From NCBI GenBank assembly GCA_027859085.1, contig JAQIBJ010000102.1, forward strand, positions 37,366 to 101,365: DNA of 64,000 nucleotides, given 5' to 3'. Shown in pieces: positions 44,339 through 54,217 of this stretch. Position numbers and translations under genes: made by a program. This stretch comes from Mycoplasmatota bacterium (GTDB lineage: Bacteria; Bacillota_I; Bacilli_A; Izemoplasmatales; Hujiaoplasmataceae). The notes below the pieces were generated by a model that saw only the letters and a program-made list of their open reading frames with translations, did not search any database and was not told where the DNA came from. The first letter of the stretch is position 1; each line of letters opens with the position of its first letter.

Positions 44339-46318
44339 ATGTATCGTAAAATAAGCGATAACATCTATTTGATATCAAAAGAAAATAATAACATCATTCA
44401 TTGTAATACTTATTTAATTGTAGACAAAGAAGAAGCAATACTTATCGAACCAGGTAATATTGCTGATTTTGAAGCTGTTTTTAGTGATATTAAATCTATT
44501 ATTAATCTATGCTTAATAAAATACATAATTATCAGTCATCCAGATCCTGATTTAACAGCTTCTTTACCTTTATTTGAAGAAGCATTAAATGACGTTCAAA
44601 TCATTACTGAGTGGCGCACTGCGGAAATTATTACTTTTTATAATTTAAAATCAAAATATTATTTAATCAAAGAAAACAATCATGAATTAAGACTAAAATC
44701 CGGAAGGGTATTAAGATTTATTCCCACACCATTCGCCCATTATTCAGGTTCATTTATTACTTATGATATGACTACTGAAATGTTATTTTCAGGAGATTTA
44801 TTTGGTGCGATATCAAAAAAATGGACGTTATATGCTGATGAATCATATGTTGAATCAATGGCTATATTCCATGAAAATTATATGCCTAGTAGTGATTTTA
44901 TTAGACCGATAATGAAAGATCTATTGGATTATAATATTAAGTATATTTTGCCTCAGCATGGTTCAGTTATTAAGAGTAACCTTGTCTCTAAAAGTATATT
45001 ATTCTTATATCATTTAGATTTTTATAACACACCTAGACGTATTGTTAATAAAAACAACACATCAACTGAAATTGATTTCTTATCTAGACTTGTCCAAATT
45101 GTGATCCGTCTAAATCAAGTTTTTTCAAGTGACGATATAAAAGAAACATTTATAGGGTCTCCTATTACAATGAATTTTGAACCTGTAAATATTACAAGTG
45201 CAATAAATGGTTATAAGTTATGGCATATGTTTTTTGATATCGTCTACGCTAAACGTGGTGATTACTGGTTAAACGCAGTCGAGACTTTGGTCAATCGTAT
45301 ATCTGAAACATATAATATTGATAAACCAAATATCTATGATTTAAGGTTAAGGAAATTAAAAGAACAAAATATAGAAATAACAACAAAATATTCTAATTTA
45401 GAAGAATCATTAAAACAAACCGCTGAAGCATTTAGTAAAACTAAAGATTTACTCACAAGATGCCCGATTACTGGTTTATACAACAAAGACATGGCCATCA
45501 GGTATTTAGAAGATCATTATGATGATTTAACCAATCATGGATATCTAATTAATATCGATATCGATCAAATTGTCCTTATTAATCATGAATATTCTAATAA
45601 AGTTGGCGATGATATGATTAATGTTTTAAAATATGTCATTAACAATAATTTAGAAGATGATGAATTATTGTTTAAAGGTAAAGGATCGAGTTTAATCTTA
45701 TTAAAACAAAAATCAAGTAATCCTCAAATTAAAAAAAGAGCTGAAGATATTCGAAATATAATTAGTAAGAGTGACCAGTTTATAGAAAAGGTATCTGTTA
45801 GTATGGGAATTGTTCGTTTAAAACCTGAAGAAATGGTGGCGCCTACGCAACAGATTAATGAATGGATGCATTTATTAGAATCTAGATTAGAATATGCTAA
45901 ATCACAAGGTGATGGTCAAATAATATTTGAAGGGCAAAAAGAGCTCATTTACTATAGAAATACAATTTTATTGGTTGATGAGGAACAAATTAACATTAAT
46001 TTAATTACAAAGTACTTCCAAGAACAAAGTTTTAAGGTCATCCACGCAATTAATCCAATGACGGCTTTAGAGGTATTAGAAAAACAAAAAGTTGATTTAA
46101 TTATATCTGAAATCAATTTATCTAAATTAGATGGTTTTTCTTTAAAGAAATCATTAAACGAGAAACCGTATTTTGCTAAACTACCGTTTATATTTCTTTC
46201 TCATATAAAAAATGAAACATTAATTGATCGAGCTAATCGATTAAATGTAAATTATTTTCTAAAGAAACCATTCTACATGAATGAGCTCATTGGGCTTGTG
46301 AAGCGGGCGATAAAATGA
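44339..46318 (+). CDS. Three-domain sensor: ODP-type MBL fold, degenerate GGDEF, degenerate receiver
   Basis: 659 aa, soluble. Residues ~1-215: metallo-beta-lactamase domain of the flavodiiron/ODP branch, with a di-metal site H67-x-D69-x-D71, H134 (HYSGSFITYD), D153 (LFSGDLFG) and H207 (PQHGS); ODP proteins bind di-iron and react with O2 or NO. Residues ~215-345 helical. ~375-525: GGDEF fold (CPITGLYNKDMA, NIDIDQIVLINHEYSNKVGDD, VSVSMGIV) but the active motif is GKGSS, so no cyclase activity. ~540-659: receiver domain (ILLVDEEQ, FLKKPF) with Glu591 where the phosphoacceptor Asp should be. Its stop overlaps the glycosyltransferase start (ATGA), so it most likely senses a gas or redox signal and controls that enzyme. 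Confidence 0.82.
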   Translation: MYRKISDNIYLISKENNNIIHCNTYLIVDKEEAILIEPGNIADFEAVFSDIKSIINLCLIKYIIISHPDPDLTASLPLFEEALNDVQIITEWRTAEIITFYNLKSKYYLIKENNHELRLKSGRVLRFIPTPFAHYSGSFITYDMTTEMLFSGDLFGAISKKWTLYADESYVESMAIFHENYMPSSDFIRPIMKDLLDYNIKYILPQHGSVIKSNLVSKSILFLYHLDFYNTPRRIVNKNNTSTEIDFLSRLVQIVIRLNQVFSSDDIKETFIGSPITMNFEPVNITSAINGYKLWHMFFDIVYAKRGDYWLNAVETLVNRISETYNIDKPNIYDLRLRKLKEQNIEITTKYSNLEESLKQTAEAFSKTKDLLTRCPITGLYNKDMAIRYLEDHYDDLTNHGYLINIDIDQIVLINHEYSNKVGDDMINVLKYVINNNLEDDELLFKGKGSSLILLKQKSSNPQIKKRAEDIRNIISKSDQFIEKVSVSMGIVRLKPEEMVAPTQQINEWMHLLESRLEYAKSQGDGQIIFEGQKELIYYRNTILLVDEEQININLITKYFQEQSFKVIHAINPMTALEVLEKQKVDLIISEINLSKLDGFSLKKSLNEKPYFAKLPFIFLSHIKNETLIDRANRLNVNYFLKKPFYMNELIGLVKRAIK

Positions 46319-49152
46319 TTGATTTGATTGTAACCCTTTTTATTATTAGTGGAATTATAATTACACTATTAATTATCGCTATTTTATTACAAAAACTATA
46401 TTTATTAAGATTAAAAAACACTGAACCTATTATAAGAAATCATGTGTTTAATAAATTAAATCATCTTCAAACAAAACCAATTCATTTCTCTGAAAAGCGT
46501 TTATTCCGTAGTCTTCAATTAATTGAAGATCAAATTCAGTTATCTGGAAAAGACAGAGAAATGTTATTAGAAGAAGTGTTCACAGATAAGTTTTTAAAGA
46601 AACTAAAAAAAAGCACTAGAAGTCCTTTTTCTTTTAAAAGGCTAATTAGTGCTTATCAATTAAGTTATTGTATTGACTCTACGAATACTTTGCAACATTT
46701 AATTAGAATTGAAAAAAATGATGTGGTTTTGTATTATTTATTCTATTTTTCGATTAAACACATGAATCAAGCAATATACAATGAGTTGATTGATAAATTA
46801 GATGATATCAATGATACTGTATTAAACAGATTTTCAGTTCTTTTTGTAAATCATTATGATATTTTTAAACGTTATCTTTCTCAGAGTTTAGAAGCAATCA
46901 GTTATCCAATGTTATTGATTCATTTAAAGGTTTCAATAAATCATTCGGATTTTCAATTACCAAAATCAGTTTATAATTATATCAAAACCTTAATTTTTAA
47001 AGATGAATTAACAGAAGAAGAACTGACTCTTAGAGATTTAGGTTTGTCATTAATGGTGAGAAGAGAAGATGATTTTCTTTTAACCACAGATGTATTGCGA
47101 CATCATTTATTATCGGTAAGAAAGCATGGATATCATTTATTAGCAAAGCTAAAAACCATGCGCAGTATTGATCAATTATTTGATGCTTTAAACAATGATG
47201 AAGAAAATAATCAAATCGTCATTCAATCGATTATTGATATATTGAGTGATGGTGCTATGTTTAATAAATTGTTTTTTTACTACAATAAGTTTCCTTCAGG
47301 GATTAAAAGAAGAATCCTTGCTAAAATTGTTTCTGAGCGCATTAATTATTTAATCTTAAGATTGAATTCTAAAGATGATGAAATGGCAAGAAAAAATATT
47401 GAATTAATCATTGAACAACGCTATCTTGCGGGTATTATTGCTTTTATCAATAATAATAATGATTTAAATCTAGAAAAAACCATCTTTGAATTATTAGAAC
47501 CCGTTCTAAAACGAGATCCAAAAGCAAGAGATGAATTTCGCATGTATGTAAATCCTAGAATTCTATCTAGCTATGGTTATGAACCATTAGTTGTGGTTCC
47601 AGAACCTAAAGAAAAACAACCAAAAGAGCTTTCCAAAGTGATTTGGCTTACGATCATGTTTGTTTTTGCAATCATTCTATATCCATTGCTGTCCGTCATC
47701 AACCAATGGTCTAATATTGGAAGTATATCTTTATTTGAATTTCTAAAGAATATGGTATTAGATACCAATAAAAACTTGATTTATTATTTCTTAATTGCTA
47801 ATTTTATCTATTTAATGTTATTGATTATCTCTTTAAGAGGAAGTTATAAACAAAATCAATTATGGCAGATTAAATCACAGACCATGCTTTATGAAACGAA
47901 ACTTTTACCAGCCATTTCTATTATTGCGCCAGCTTATAATGAAGAAGTAAACATTATCACTAGCGTTAAATCGTTATTAAACTTGAAATATCCTGAATAT
48001 GAAGTCGTTGTGGTGAACGATGGTTCTAAAGACCAAACCTTAAGAGCACTTATTGAATACTTTAAATTAAAAAGACATAATTTAAATATCTTACCATACC
48101 TTAAAACAAAAGAAATTAGGGGGGTATACATTAATCCTGAATATCCTAATTTAGTGGTTGTTAATAAAGCCAATGGTGGTAAAGCTGATGCTTTAAATGT
48201 TGGAATAAATGTAGCAAAATACCCATATATATGTGGGATAGATGCAGATAGTGTCTTAGAACAAGATGCATTATTAAGACTCATGTCTACAATTTTAGAC
48301 CATAAACATCAACCTGTTGCAATGGGTGGCAATATTGTTCCAGCTAATGGCTGTGTGATTGATCATGGTTATGTTGAAGAAAAACATTTTCCTAAAGAAT
48401 CTTTAACACGTTTTCAAGCATTAGAATACTTAAGAGCCTTTACAACCGGTCGAATTGGTTGGAGCGAAATGAAGAGTTTGTTAATTATATCAGGTGCTTT
48501 TGGCTTGTTCTATAAAAAAGACATCGTGAATATAGGTGGTTATATCACAAGTTCTGGAAAATTAAAAAAAGACAGTGTTGGTGAAGATATGGAATTAGTG
48601 GTTCGTTTAACCATTAATCGCATGAAACGGAATAAGAAACAATATATTGGCTACGTCTATCATGCGAATTGCTATACTGAATTGCCAAGTGATTTATCCA
48701 CACTCTTAAGTCAAAGAAATAGATGGCATCGTGGACTGATTGATATCTTAAGTTATCATCGAAAAGTATTATTAAATCCAAAATATAAACAAATTGGCTT
48801 AATTGCTACACCATATTTTTATATTTTTGAAGTATTGGGTCCATTCTTTGAATGGATTGGTTATTCAATGTTGGTGATTAGCCTAATATTAGGCTTTGCA
48901 GCACCAATGATTGTGATTGGCATCTTTGGATTATCGATTGCCCTCGGAATGGTCATATCATTATTTTCATTGTTAATTGAAGAATCTCAATCTACATTTT
49001 CCACAAGAAAAGAGTCTTTTTATCTCCTCTTGTATGCAATACTAGAGAATTTTGGTTACAGACAAATACTTTCTTTACATAGAATCTATTCATTCTTCAC
49101 CGCGTTATTTGAAAAAGGTAAATGGGGTGAACAAAAACGTAAAGGCATTTAA
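46315..49152 (+). CDS. Membrane glycosyltransferase family 2 with N-terminal helical-repeat domain
   Basis: 945 aa processive polysaccharide synthase-like protein. One helix at residues ~4-28, then ~400 residues of Leu-rich helical hairpins resembling HEAT repeats on the cytoplasmic side, helices near 445-465 and 485-505, and a GT-A catalytic domain from ~530: APAYNEEVNI, VVVNDGSKDQT, D-x-D as DADS (~642), SGAFGLFYKKD, GEDMELV (~755) and QRNRWHRG (~800), the QxxRW of cellulose, hyaluronan and PNAG synthases. Three or four C-terminal helices. It should make and export an exopolysaccharide; which sugar is unknown. No PilZ domain is evident, so control probably comes from the coupled sensor through the helical repeats (inference). 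Confidence 0.87.
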   Translation: MIDLIVTLFIISGIIITLLIIAILLQKLYLLRLKNTEPIIRNHVFNKLNHLQTKPIHFSEKRLFRSLQLIEDQIQLSGKDREMLLEEVFTDKFLKKLKKSTRSPFSFKRLISAYQLSYCIDSTNTLQHLIRIEKNDVVLYYLFYFSIKHMNQAIYNELIDKLDDINDTVLNRFSVLFVNHYDIFKRYLSQSLEAISYPMLLIHLKVSINHSDFQLPKSVYNYIKTLIFKDELTEEELTLRDLGLSLMVRREDDFLLTTDVLRHHLLSVRKHGYHLLAKLKTMRSIDQLFDALNNDEENNQIVIQSIIDILSDGAMFNKLFFYYNKFPSGIKRRILAKIVSERINYLILRLNSKDDEMARKNIELIIEQRYLAGIIAFINNNNDLNLEKTIFELLEPVLKRDPKARDEFRMYVNPRILSSYGYEPLVVVPEPKEKQPKELSKVIWLTIMFVFAIILYPLLSVINQWSNIGSISLFEFLKNMVLDTNKNLIYYFLIANFIYLMLLIISLRGSYKQNQLWQIKSQTMLYETKLLPAISIIAPAYNEEVNIITSVKSLLNLKYPEYEVVVVNDGSKDQTLRALIEYFKLKRHNLNILPYLKTKEIRGVYINPEYPNLVVVNKANGGKADALNVGINVAKYPYICGIDADSVLEQDALLRLMSTILDHKHQPVAMGGNIVPANGCVIDHGYVEEKHFPKESLTRFQALEYLRAFTTGRIGWSEMKSLLIISGAFGLFYKKDIVNIGGYITSSGKLKKDSVGEDMELVVRLTINRMKRNKKQYIGYVYHANCYTELPSDLSTLLSQRNRWHRGLIDILSYHRKVLLNPKYKQIGLIATPYFYIFEVLGPFFEWIGYSMLVISLILGFAAPMIVIGIFGLSIALGMVISLFSLLIEESQSTFSTRKESFYLLLYAILENFGYRQILSLHRIYSFFTALFEKGKWGEQKRKGI

Positions 49153-49153
49153 A

Positions 49154-49180
49154 AAGACGAAACTACTTAGTTTCACCTTT
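49154..49180. terminator. Probable bidirectional terminator
   Basis: GAAACTA-CT-TAGTTTC with a T-run to the right (CCTTTTTTTG) and CGTCTTTTT on the minus strand. A short stem, so moderate confidence. Confidence 0.6.
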
Positions 49181-50404
49181 TTTTGCTTTAATAATCTTTT
49201 CATTCTTTTTATATTCTTCAGCATAAGCACTTTCGATTTTTGTGTGTGTTTGTGGCTGATAATAGACTTTACCTTGTAATTCTTTGGGTAAGTAATCCTG
49301 ATTGACAATATGATTTGGATAATCATGCGCGTATTTATAGTCTTTGGCATTGTCATAAGTCGGATTATTGATTAAATGTGATGGTACTTGATAGGTTTTG
49401 CCTTCTTCGACATCTTTAGCCGCTTGTCCAATGGCTAAATGAGCTGCATTAGATTTTGGCGAAATACACATGTCTATTGTTATCGCACTTAAGGCGTTAT
49501 AAGCTTCAGGTAATCCGATTTCTTCAGCAATACTACAAGCTGCATGAACTTTCACACCCATCATTGGACTTGCAAGTCCAATGTCTTCATAAACAATCGC
49601 TTTAATACGTCTTACAAGAGATTTTAAATCCCCTGCCGCTAATAATCTAGCTAAATAATATAAAGCAGCGTTTACATCGCTACCTCTGACTGATTTATGA
49701 AATGCACTTAAGACATCATAATAGTCATCACCTGTTTTAAAGGCAGAAATTTGGGCTTGTGGTAAATACTTTTTTGCTTCATCAATCGTTAAGTGTGTTT
49801 GATCACTAGCATTAATGATGAGTTCAAGCATATTAATCGCTGAACGCACTTCATTATTCGACGCCACTGCGATCAAATGGTAGACAAAATCATCAATAGA
49901 TATTTTTGGTAATAAAGATGATAAATCTAGTGATTTCAAATAACTTTCAATTTGTTCAGTACTTGGTTTGGTTAATTTATAGATTGACACACGACTTCTT
50001 ACAGCAGGATTCACTGCAATGTAAGGGTTCTCTGTGGTTAAACCAATCATGATGATAATGCCTTTTTCGACATATGGCAACAAATAATCTTGAATATCAC
50101 GATTCATTCGATGAATCTCATCGATGATTAAAAGTGTCTTATCATACATCTTCGCTGCTTCAATAATCTCTCTTAAAGACTTTTTGTTGTCAGTAGAAGC
50201 ATTGAAGTTAAAATGGTTTAATGGATAGTAACTGGCGATGATTTTAGCCAAGGTTGTTTTTCCAACGCCTGTAGCGCCATAAAGAATTAAAGATGTTAAA
50301 CGATCTTTTTTGATTAAATTTTCTAAAACACCAATTAAACGATCATTACCAATGACTTCTTTAAATGATGTTGGTCTTAATTTATCCGCTAATGGTTGAT
50401 ACAT
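49163..50404 (-). CDS. rarA: Replication-associated recombination protein A (RarA/MgsA)
   Basis: 413 aa AAA+ ATPase acting at stalled replication forks. Starts PLADKLRPTSFKEVIGNDRL, Walker A GATGVGKTTLAK, Walker B LLIIDEIHRMN, sensor 1 GLTTENPY, then AVRSRV. The C-terminal tetramerisation domain has SVRGSDVNAALYYLARLLAAGD and the ending LIKNPTYDNAKDY-like text (LINNPTYDNAKDYKYAHDYP). Good RBS (AGGAGG). Confidence 0.95.
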   Translation of the reverse strand: MYQPLADKLRPTSFKEVIGNDRLIGVLENLIKKDRLTSLILYGATGVGKTTLAKIIASYYPLNHFNFNASTDNKKSLREIIEAAKMYDKTLLIIDEIHRMNRDIQDYLLPYVEKGIIIMIGLTTENPYIAVNPAVRSRVSIYKLTKPSTEQIESYLKSLDLSSLLPKISIDDFVYHLIAVASNNEVRSAINMLELIINASDQTHLTIDEAKKYLPQAQISAFKTGDDYYDVLSAFHKSVRGSDVNAALYYLARLLAAGDLKSLVRRIKAIVYEDIGLASPMMGVKVHAACSIAEEIGLPEAYNALSAITIDMCISPKSNAAHLAIGQAAKDVEEGKTYQVPSHLINNPTYDNAKDYKYAHDYPNHIVNQDYLPKELQGKVYYQPQTHTKIESAYAEEYKKNEKIIKAKKGETK

Positions 50405-50501
50405 TTTGACCTCCTGAATACTATATTATTATATCATAACTTGGCAAATAGATGAAAAAATCATATAATGGTTGTATGACTAAATTATAAAGGGTGATCA
50501 T

Positions 50502-51398
50502 ATGTTTAAAAAAGAGATTGAACGATTAAAAAAAGAAAAAAATGCCGTCATTCTAGCCCATTTTTATCAAAATGATGAGGTTCAAGATATTGCGGATTAT
50601 GTAGGGGATTCATTGGCGTTAAGTAAAATAGCCGCATCCACAAAAGCGGACATTATTGTTTTTTGTGGGGTGTATTTTATGGCAGAAACCGCTAAAATAC
50701 TTTCTCCAGATAAAAAAGTATTATTGCCAAAGTTAAATTCATTATGTCGCATGGCATCTATGATTGATTATAATGAGTTAAAATCATATAAAGAAGCCAA
50801 CCCTGACACAATGATAGTCACTTATGTCAATACCAGAGCGAATATTAAAGCGTTATCCGACATCATTGTGACCAGTTCAAATGCTGAAAAGATTGTGAAA
50901 AACTTCCCAAAAAAGAAAATCATGTATGTACCTGATAAGAATTTAGGGACTTATTTAAGACATATCACGAATCAAGACATCTCTGTTTGGCCAGGTTTTT
51001 GTTATATCCATGATTTATTAACTGCTAAGGAAGTCAAAAAAATGCGTGAAGAACATCCCGAAGCTAAAGTATTGGTTCATCCTGAAGCACCGTTAAAAGT
51101 GCTATTAGAAGCAGATTTTGTTGGGTCTACAAAGAATATATTAGATTATACAAACAATTCTGATGTTAAAGCATTTATCATTGGGACCGATAAAGGCTTA
51201 ATTCATGCTTTAAAGAAGCAAAATCCTGATAAATCATATTACTTATTATCAAAGGGATTAAATTGCTTAAACATGAAAACCATAACCTTAGAAGATGTAT
51301 ATCATTCACTTAATGAAGAAAAATTTGACATAGAAGTCGAAAAAGAAATTCAAGAGAAAGCAGTCATTGCCTTAAATCGCATGATGGAACTCAGTTAA
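50502..51398 (+). CDS. nadA: Quinolinate synthase
   Basis: 4Fe-4S enzyme condensing iminoaspartate with dihydroxyacetone phosphate in NAD synthesis. The three cluster cysteines are at the expected places: C82 (LCRMASM), C167 (WPGFCYIHD) and C255 (GLNCLNM). ILAHFYQNDEVQDIADYVGDS is the typical start. 298 aa, the short form found in thermophiles and Firmicutes. It overlaps nadB (TAATG). nadC is not in the window. Confidence 0.96.
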   Translation: MFKKEIERLKKEKNAVILAHFYQNDEVQDIADYVGDSLALSKIAASTKADIIVFCGVYFMAETAKILSPDKKVLLPKLNSLCRMASMIDYNELKSYKEANPDTMIVTYVNTRANIKALSDIIVTSSNAEKIVKNFPKKKIMYVPDKNLGTYLRHITNQDISVWPGFCYIHDLLTAKEVKKMREEHPEAKVLVHPEAPLKVLLEADFVGSTKNILDYTNNSDVKAFIIGTDKGLIHALKKQNPDKSYYLLSKGLNCLNMKTITLEDVYHSLNEEKFDIEVEKEIQEKAVIALNRMMELS

Positions 51399-52897
51399 TG
51401 AAAAAGACAGATGTATTGATTGTTGGCACTGGATTGGCCGGCTTATTCACTGCTTTAAACCTAGATGAATCAATCAATGTGGTGATTATATCTAAAACAA
51501 AGATTCAATTGTCCAATTCTGTACTTGCACAGGGTGGTATCGCTTGTGAGTACAACGATGATCAACAATTACATCAAGCGCATATCAATGATACATTAAA
51601 AGCTGGATCAATGTTAAATGATCCAGAATCCGTTGAATTTTTAGTTGAAAAAGCTCATGAATCAGTCAAAAAACTGATATCTTTTGGTGTTCAATTCGAT
51701 ATTGGGGATGATAATTTGTTCTTAGTGACTAAAGAAGGCGGTCATTCATCAAGAAGAATCTTTCATAGTGGTGGTGATGCGACAGGTAAAAATGTCACAG
51801 GTTCACTGATTATTCAATTAATGCAAAAGAAAAACATTGAATTTATGGAAGAAACCATGGCGTTAAACTTGTTGGTGGATGATAAAGAAGTTATTGGCAT
51901 GTCATGTTTGGATAGGCATGAGCAAATATTCCCTATATACGCTAAAAAAGTTGTTTTGGCGACTGGAGGTATTGGTTCTGTATATAATTCAACCACAAAC
52001 GATTTATTGGCCACTGGTGATGGTATTGGCATCGCTTATCGACAAGATGTCCATATAAGTCATATGGAATTTGTTCAATTCCATCCCACTGCATTTTATA
52101 ATGAAAACAATCATTCAAGACAACGGTTTTTAATCACTGAAGCATTACGTGGAGAAGGCGCATACCTTGTAAACGTTGAAAATGAACGATTTATGAAGAA
52201 ATATAGCCCGGAATTGATGGAATTAGCACCTAGAGACATTGTTTCTCAAGCAATTTTTAAAGAAATGTATGATACTTGGACAGATCATGTCTTTTTAGAT
52301 ACAAGACATTTAGATCCTAAATATTTACAATCACGTTTTCCAACAGTATTTAACCATTTAAAGGAAAATGGTGTAATTTTAGGGGTGGATTTAATCCCTG
52401 TTGCGCCTTGTGAACACTTTTTATGTGGTGGTATAGACACTGATTTACGTGGAAGAACCAGCTTAAAAAGCCTATACGCAGTGGGTGAAACAGCAAATAC
52501 TGGTGTTCATGGCGCCAATAGATTGGCATCTAATTCATTATTAGAGTGTTTGGTCTTTGCGATGGCTGCTTCAGGAGATATTTATAAAAACTTAAAAGAT
52601 TCAAAACCAATGAAAGAAATGTCAATAGCATCAAATGATGTCTATAATTACAACTATAAACCCATTCGTAAGAAGATTGGTGATTATATGGATGAGCATG
52701 TCAGTATCGTTAGAGAACAATCTGGGTTACAATTAACCATAGAGGTTATTGAAAAAATCCTTATAAACTTAGAAAAGTATCCAAACCAAACTAAAAACTA
52801 TTATGAAACGTTAAATTTGGCATCTACAGCTTATTTAATCACAAAACAAGCATTAGAACGTGTTAAAAGCATCGGATGTCATTACAGAATAAATTAG
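51398..52897 (+). CDS. nadB: L-aspartate oxidase
   Basis: FAD enzyme oxidising L-aspartate to iminoaspartate for NadA. Dinucleotide-binding motif GTGLAGLFTALNL at the N-terminus, VLAQGGIACEYN, HSSRRIFHSGGDATG, QFHPTAFY and AVGETANTGVHGANRLASNSLLE, all typical of NadB. 499 aa, near the family's usual ~520. Translationally coupled to nadA. Confidence 0.95.
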   Translation: MKKTDVLIVGTGLAGLFTALNLDESINVVIISKTKIQLSNSVLAQGGIACEYNDDQQLHQAHINDTLKAGSMLNDPESVEFLVEKAHESVKKLISFGVQFDIGDDNLFLVTKEGGHSSRRIFHSGGDATGKNVTGSLIIQLMQKKNIEFMEETMALNLLVDDKEVIGMSCLDRHEQIFPIYAKKVVLATGGIGSVYNSTTNDLLATGDGIGIAYRQDVHISHMEFVQFHPTAFYNENNHSRQRFLITEALRGEGAYLVNVENERFMKKYSPELMELAPRDIVSQAIFKEMYDTWTDHVFLDTRHLDPKYLQSRFPTVFNHLKENGVILGVDLIPVAPCEHFLCGGIDTDLRGRTSLKSLYAVGETANTGVHGANRLASNSLLECLVFAMAASGDIYKNLKDSKPMKEMSIASNDVYNYNYKPIRKKIGDYMDEHVSIVREQSGLQLTIEVIEKILINLEKYPNQTKNYYETLNLASTAYLITKQALERVKSIGCHYRIN

Positions 52898-52905
52898 GAG
52901 GCATT

Positions 52906-53697
52906 ATGAGAATACAAAACTATAAAGCAAACTACCATACCCACTGTCACCTATGCAATCACGCAATAGGCACAGTCGAAGATTATGTTGTAAAAGCCAT
53001 CCATAATGGTTTTCAAGCCATTGGCATAAGTGATCATGCACCTTTAGATTTCCTTGAAGAACGCTCTTTACGTATGTCTGTAGATGATTATCCTAAATAT
53101 ATTAAGGAATTGAAACACGCTATTGTGCATTATTTAGAGTATATATTGATCTATCGCTCTTTAGAAATAGAGTATTTTCCATTCCTACATGAACATTATC
53201 AAGACTTATTAACCCAATTAGACTACTTAATACTTGGTCAACACTACATTCAAGATGGAGATGACTTAAAAAGTGTCTTTAAAATAAGATCGTTAAATGA
53301 ATTAAAAATATATAAAGACACAGTAATTGAAGCCATGAACACAGGTTATTTCAAAATATTAGCCCATCCAGACATCTTTTTAATCAATCAAGGGGCGTTA
53401 AGCCAAGAGATTTTAGATATGTGTGAAGAGATTATTGATGTGGCAATAGAGAATAATGTCTTATTGGAATTGAATGCAAATGGACTAAGAAAGAAAAAAC
53501 ACAAAGAAGATGGCATCTGGTATCCTAAATATCCGAGGAATGAATTTTGGGAAATCGTAAGCCAAAAGAAAGCCAAAACAATTATCAGTGCAGATGCTCA
53601 TGATCCGAATCACTTAGTTGATGAAGCAATGGATGAAGCATATGAATTAGCAAGGCATCTCTCATTAGAAGTAGAAGAAGAATTGGTCTTAGACTGA
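52906..53697 (+). CDS. PHP-domain histidinol-phosphatase-like phosphoesterase
   Basis: 263 aa. PHP metal-binding motifs: NYHTHCHLCNHA, ISDHAPLDF, GQHYI, LAHPDIF and SADAHDPNHLV, matching the HisJ/HisK class of histidinol phosphatases. No histidine genes are near, so another phosphate ester could be the substrate. The start at 52906 is set by GGAGG five bases before the ATG; the ORF-track start lies inside nadB. It follows nadB by 8 bases, probably in the same transcript. Confidence 0.82.
   Translation: MRIQNYKANYHTHCHLCNHAIGTVEDYVVKAIHNGFQAIGISDHAPLDFLEERSLRMSVDDYPKYIKELKHAIVHYLEYILIYRSLEIEYFPFLHEHYQDLLTQLDYLILGQHYIQDGDDLKSVFKIRSLNELKIYKDTVIEAMNTGYFKILAHPDIFLINQGALSQEILDMCEEIIDVAIENNVLLELNANGLRKKKHKEDGIWYPKYPRNEFWEIVSQKKAKTIISADAHDPNHLVDEAMDEAYELARHLSLEVEEELVLD

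Positions 53698-54217
<520 letters not shown>

Noticed and set aside
44339-46318. Active diguanylate cyclase
   Set aside because: The GGDEF motif is GKGSS, so catalytic residues are missing.
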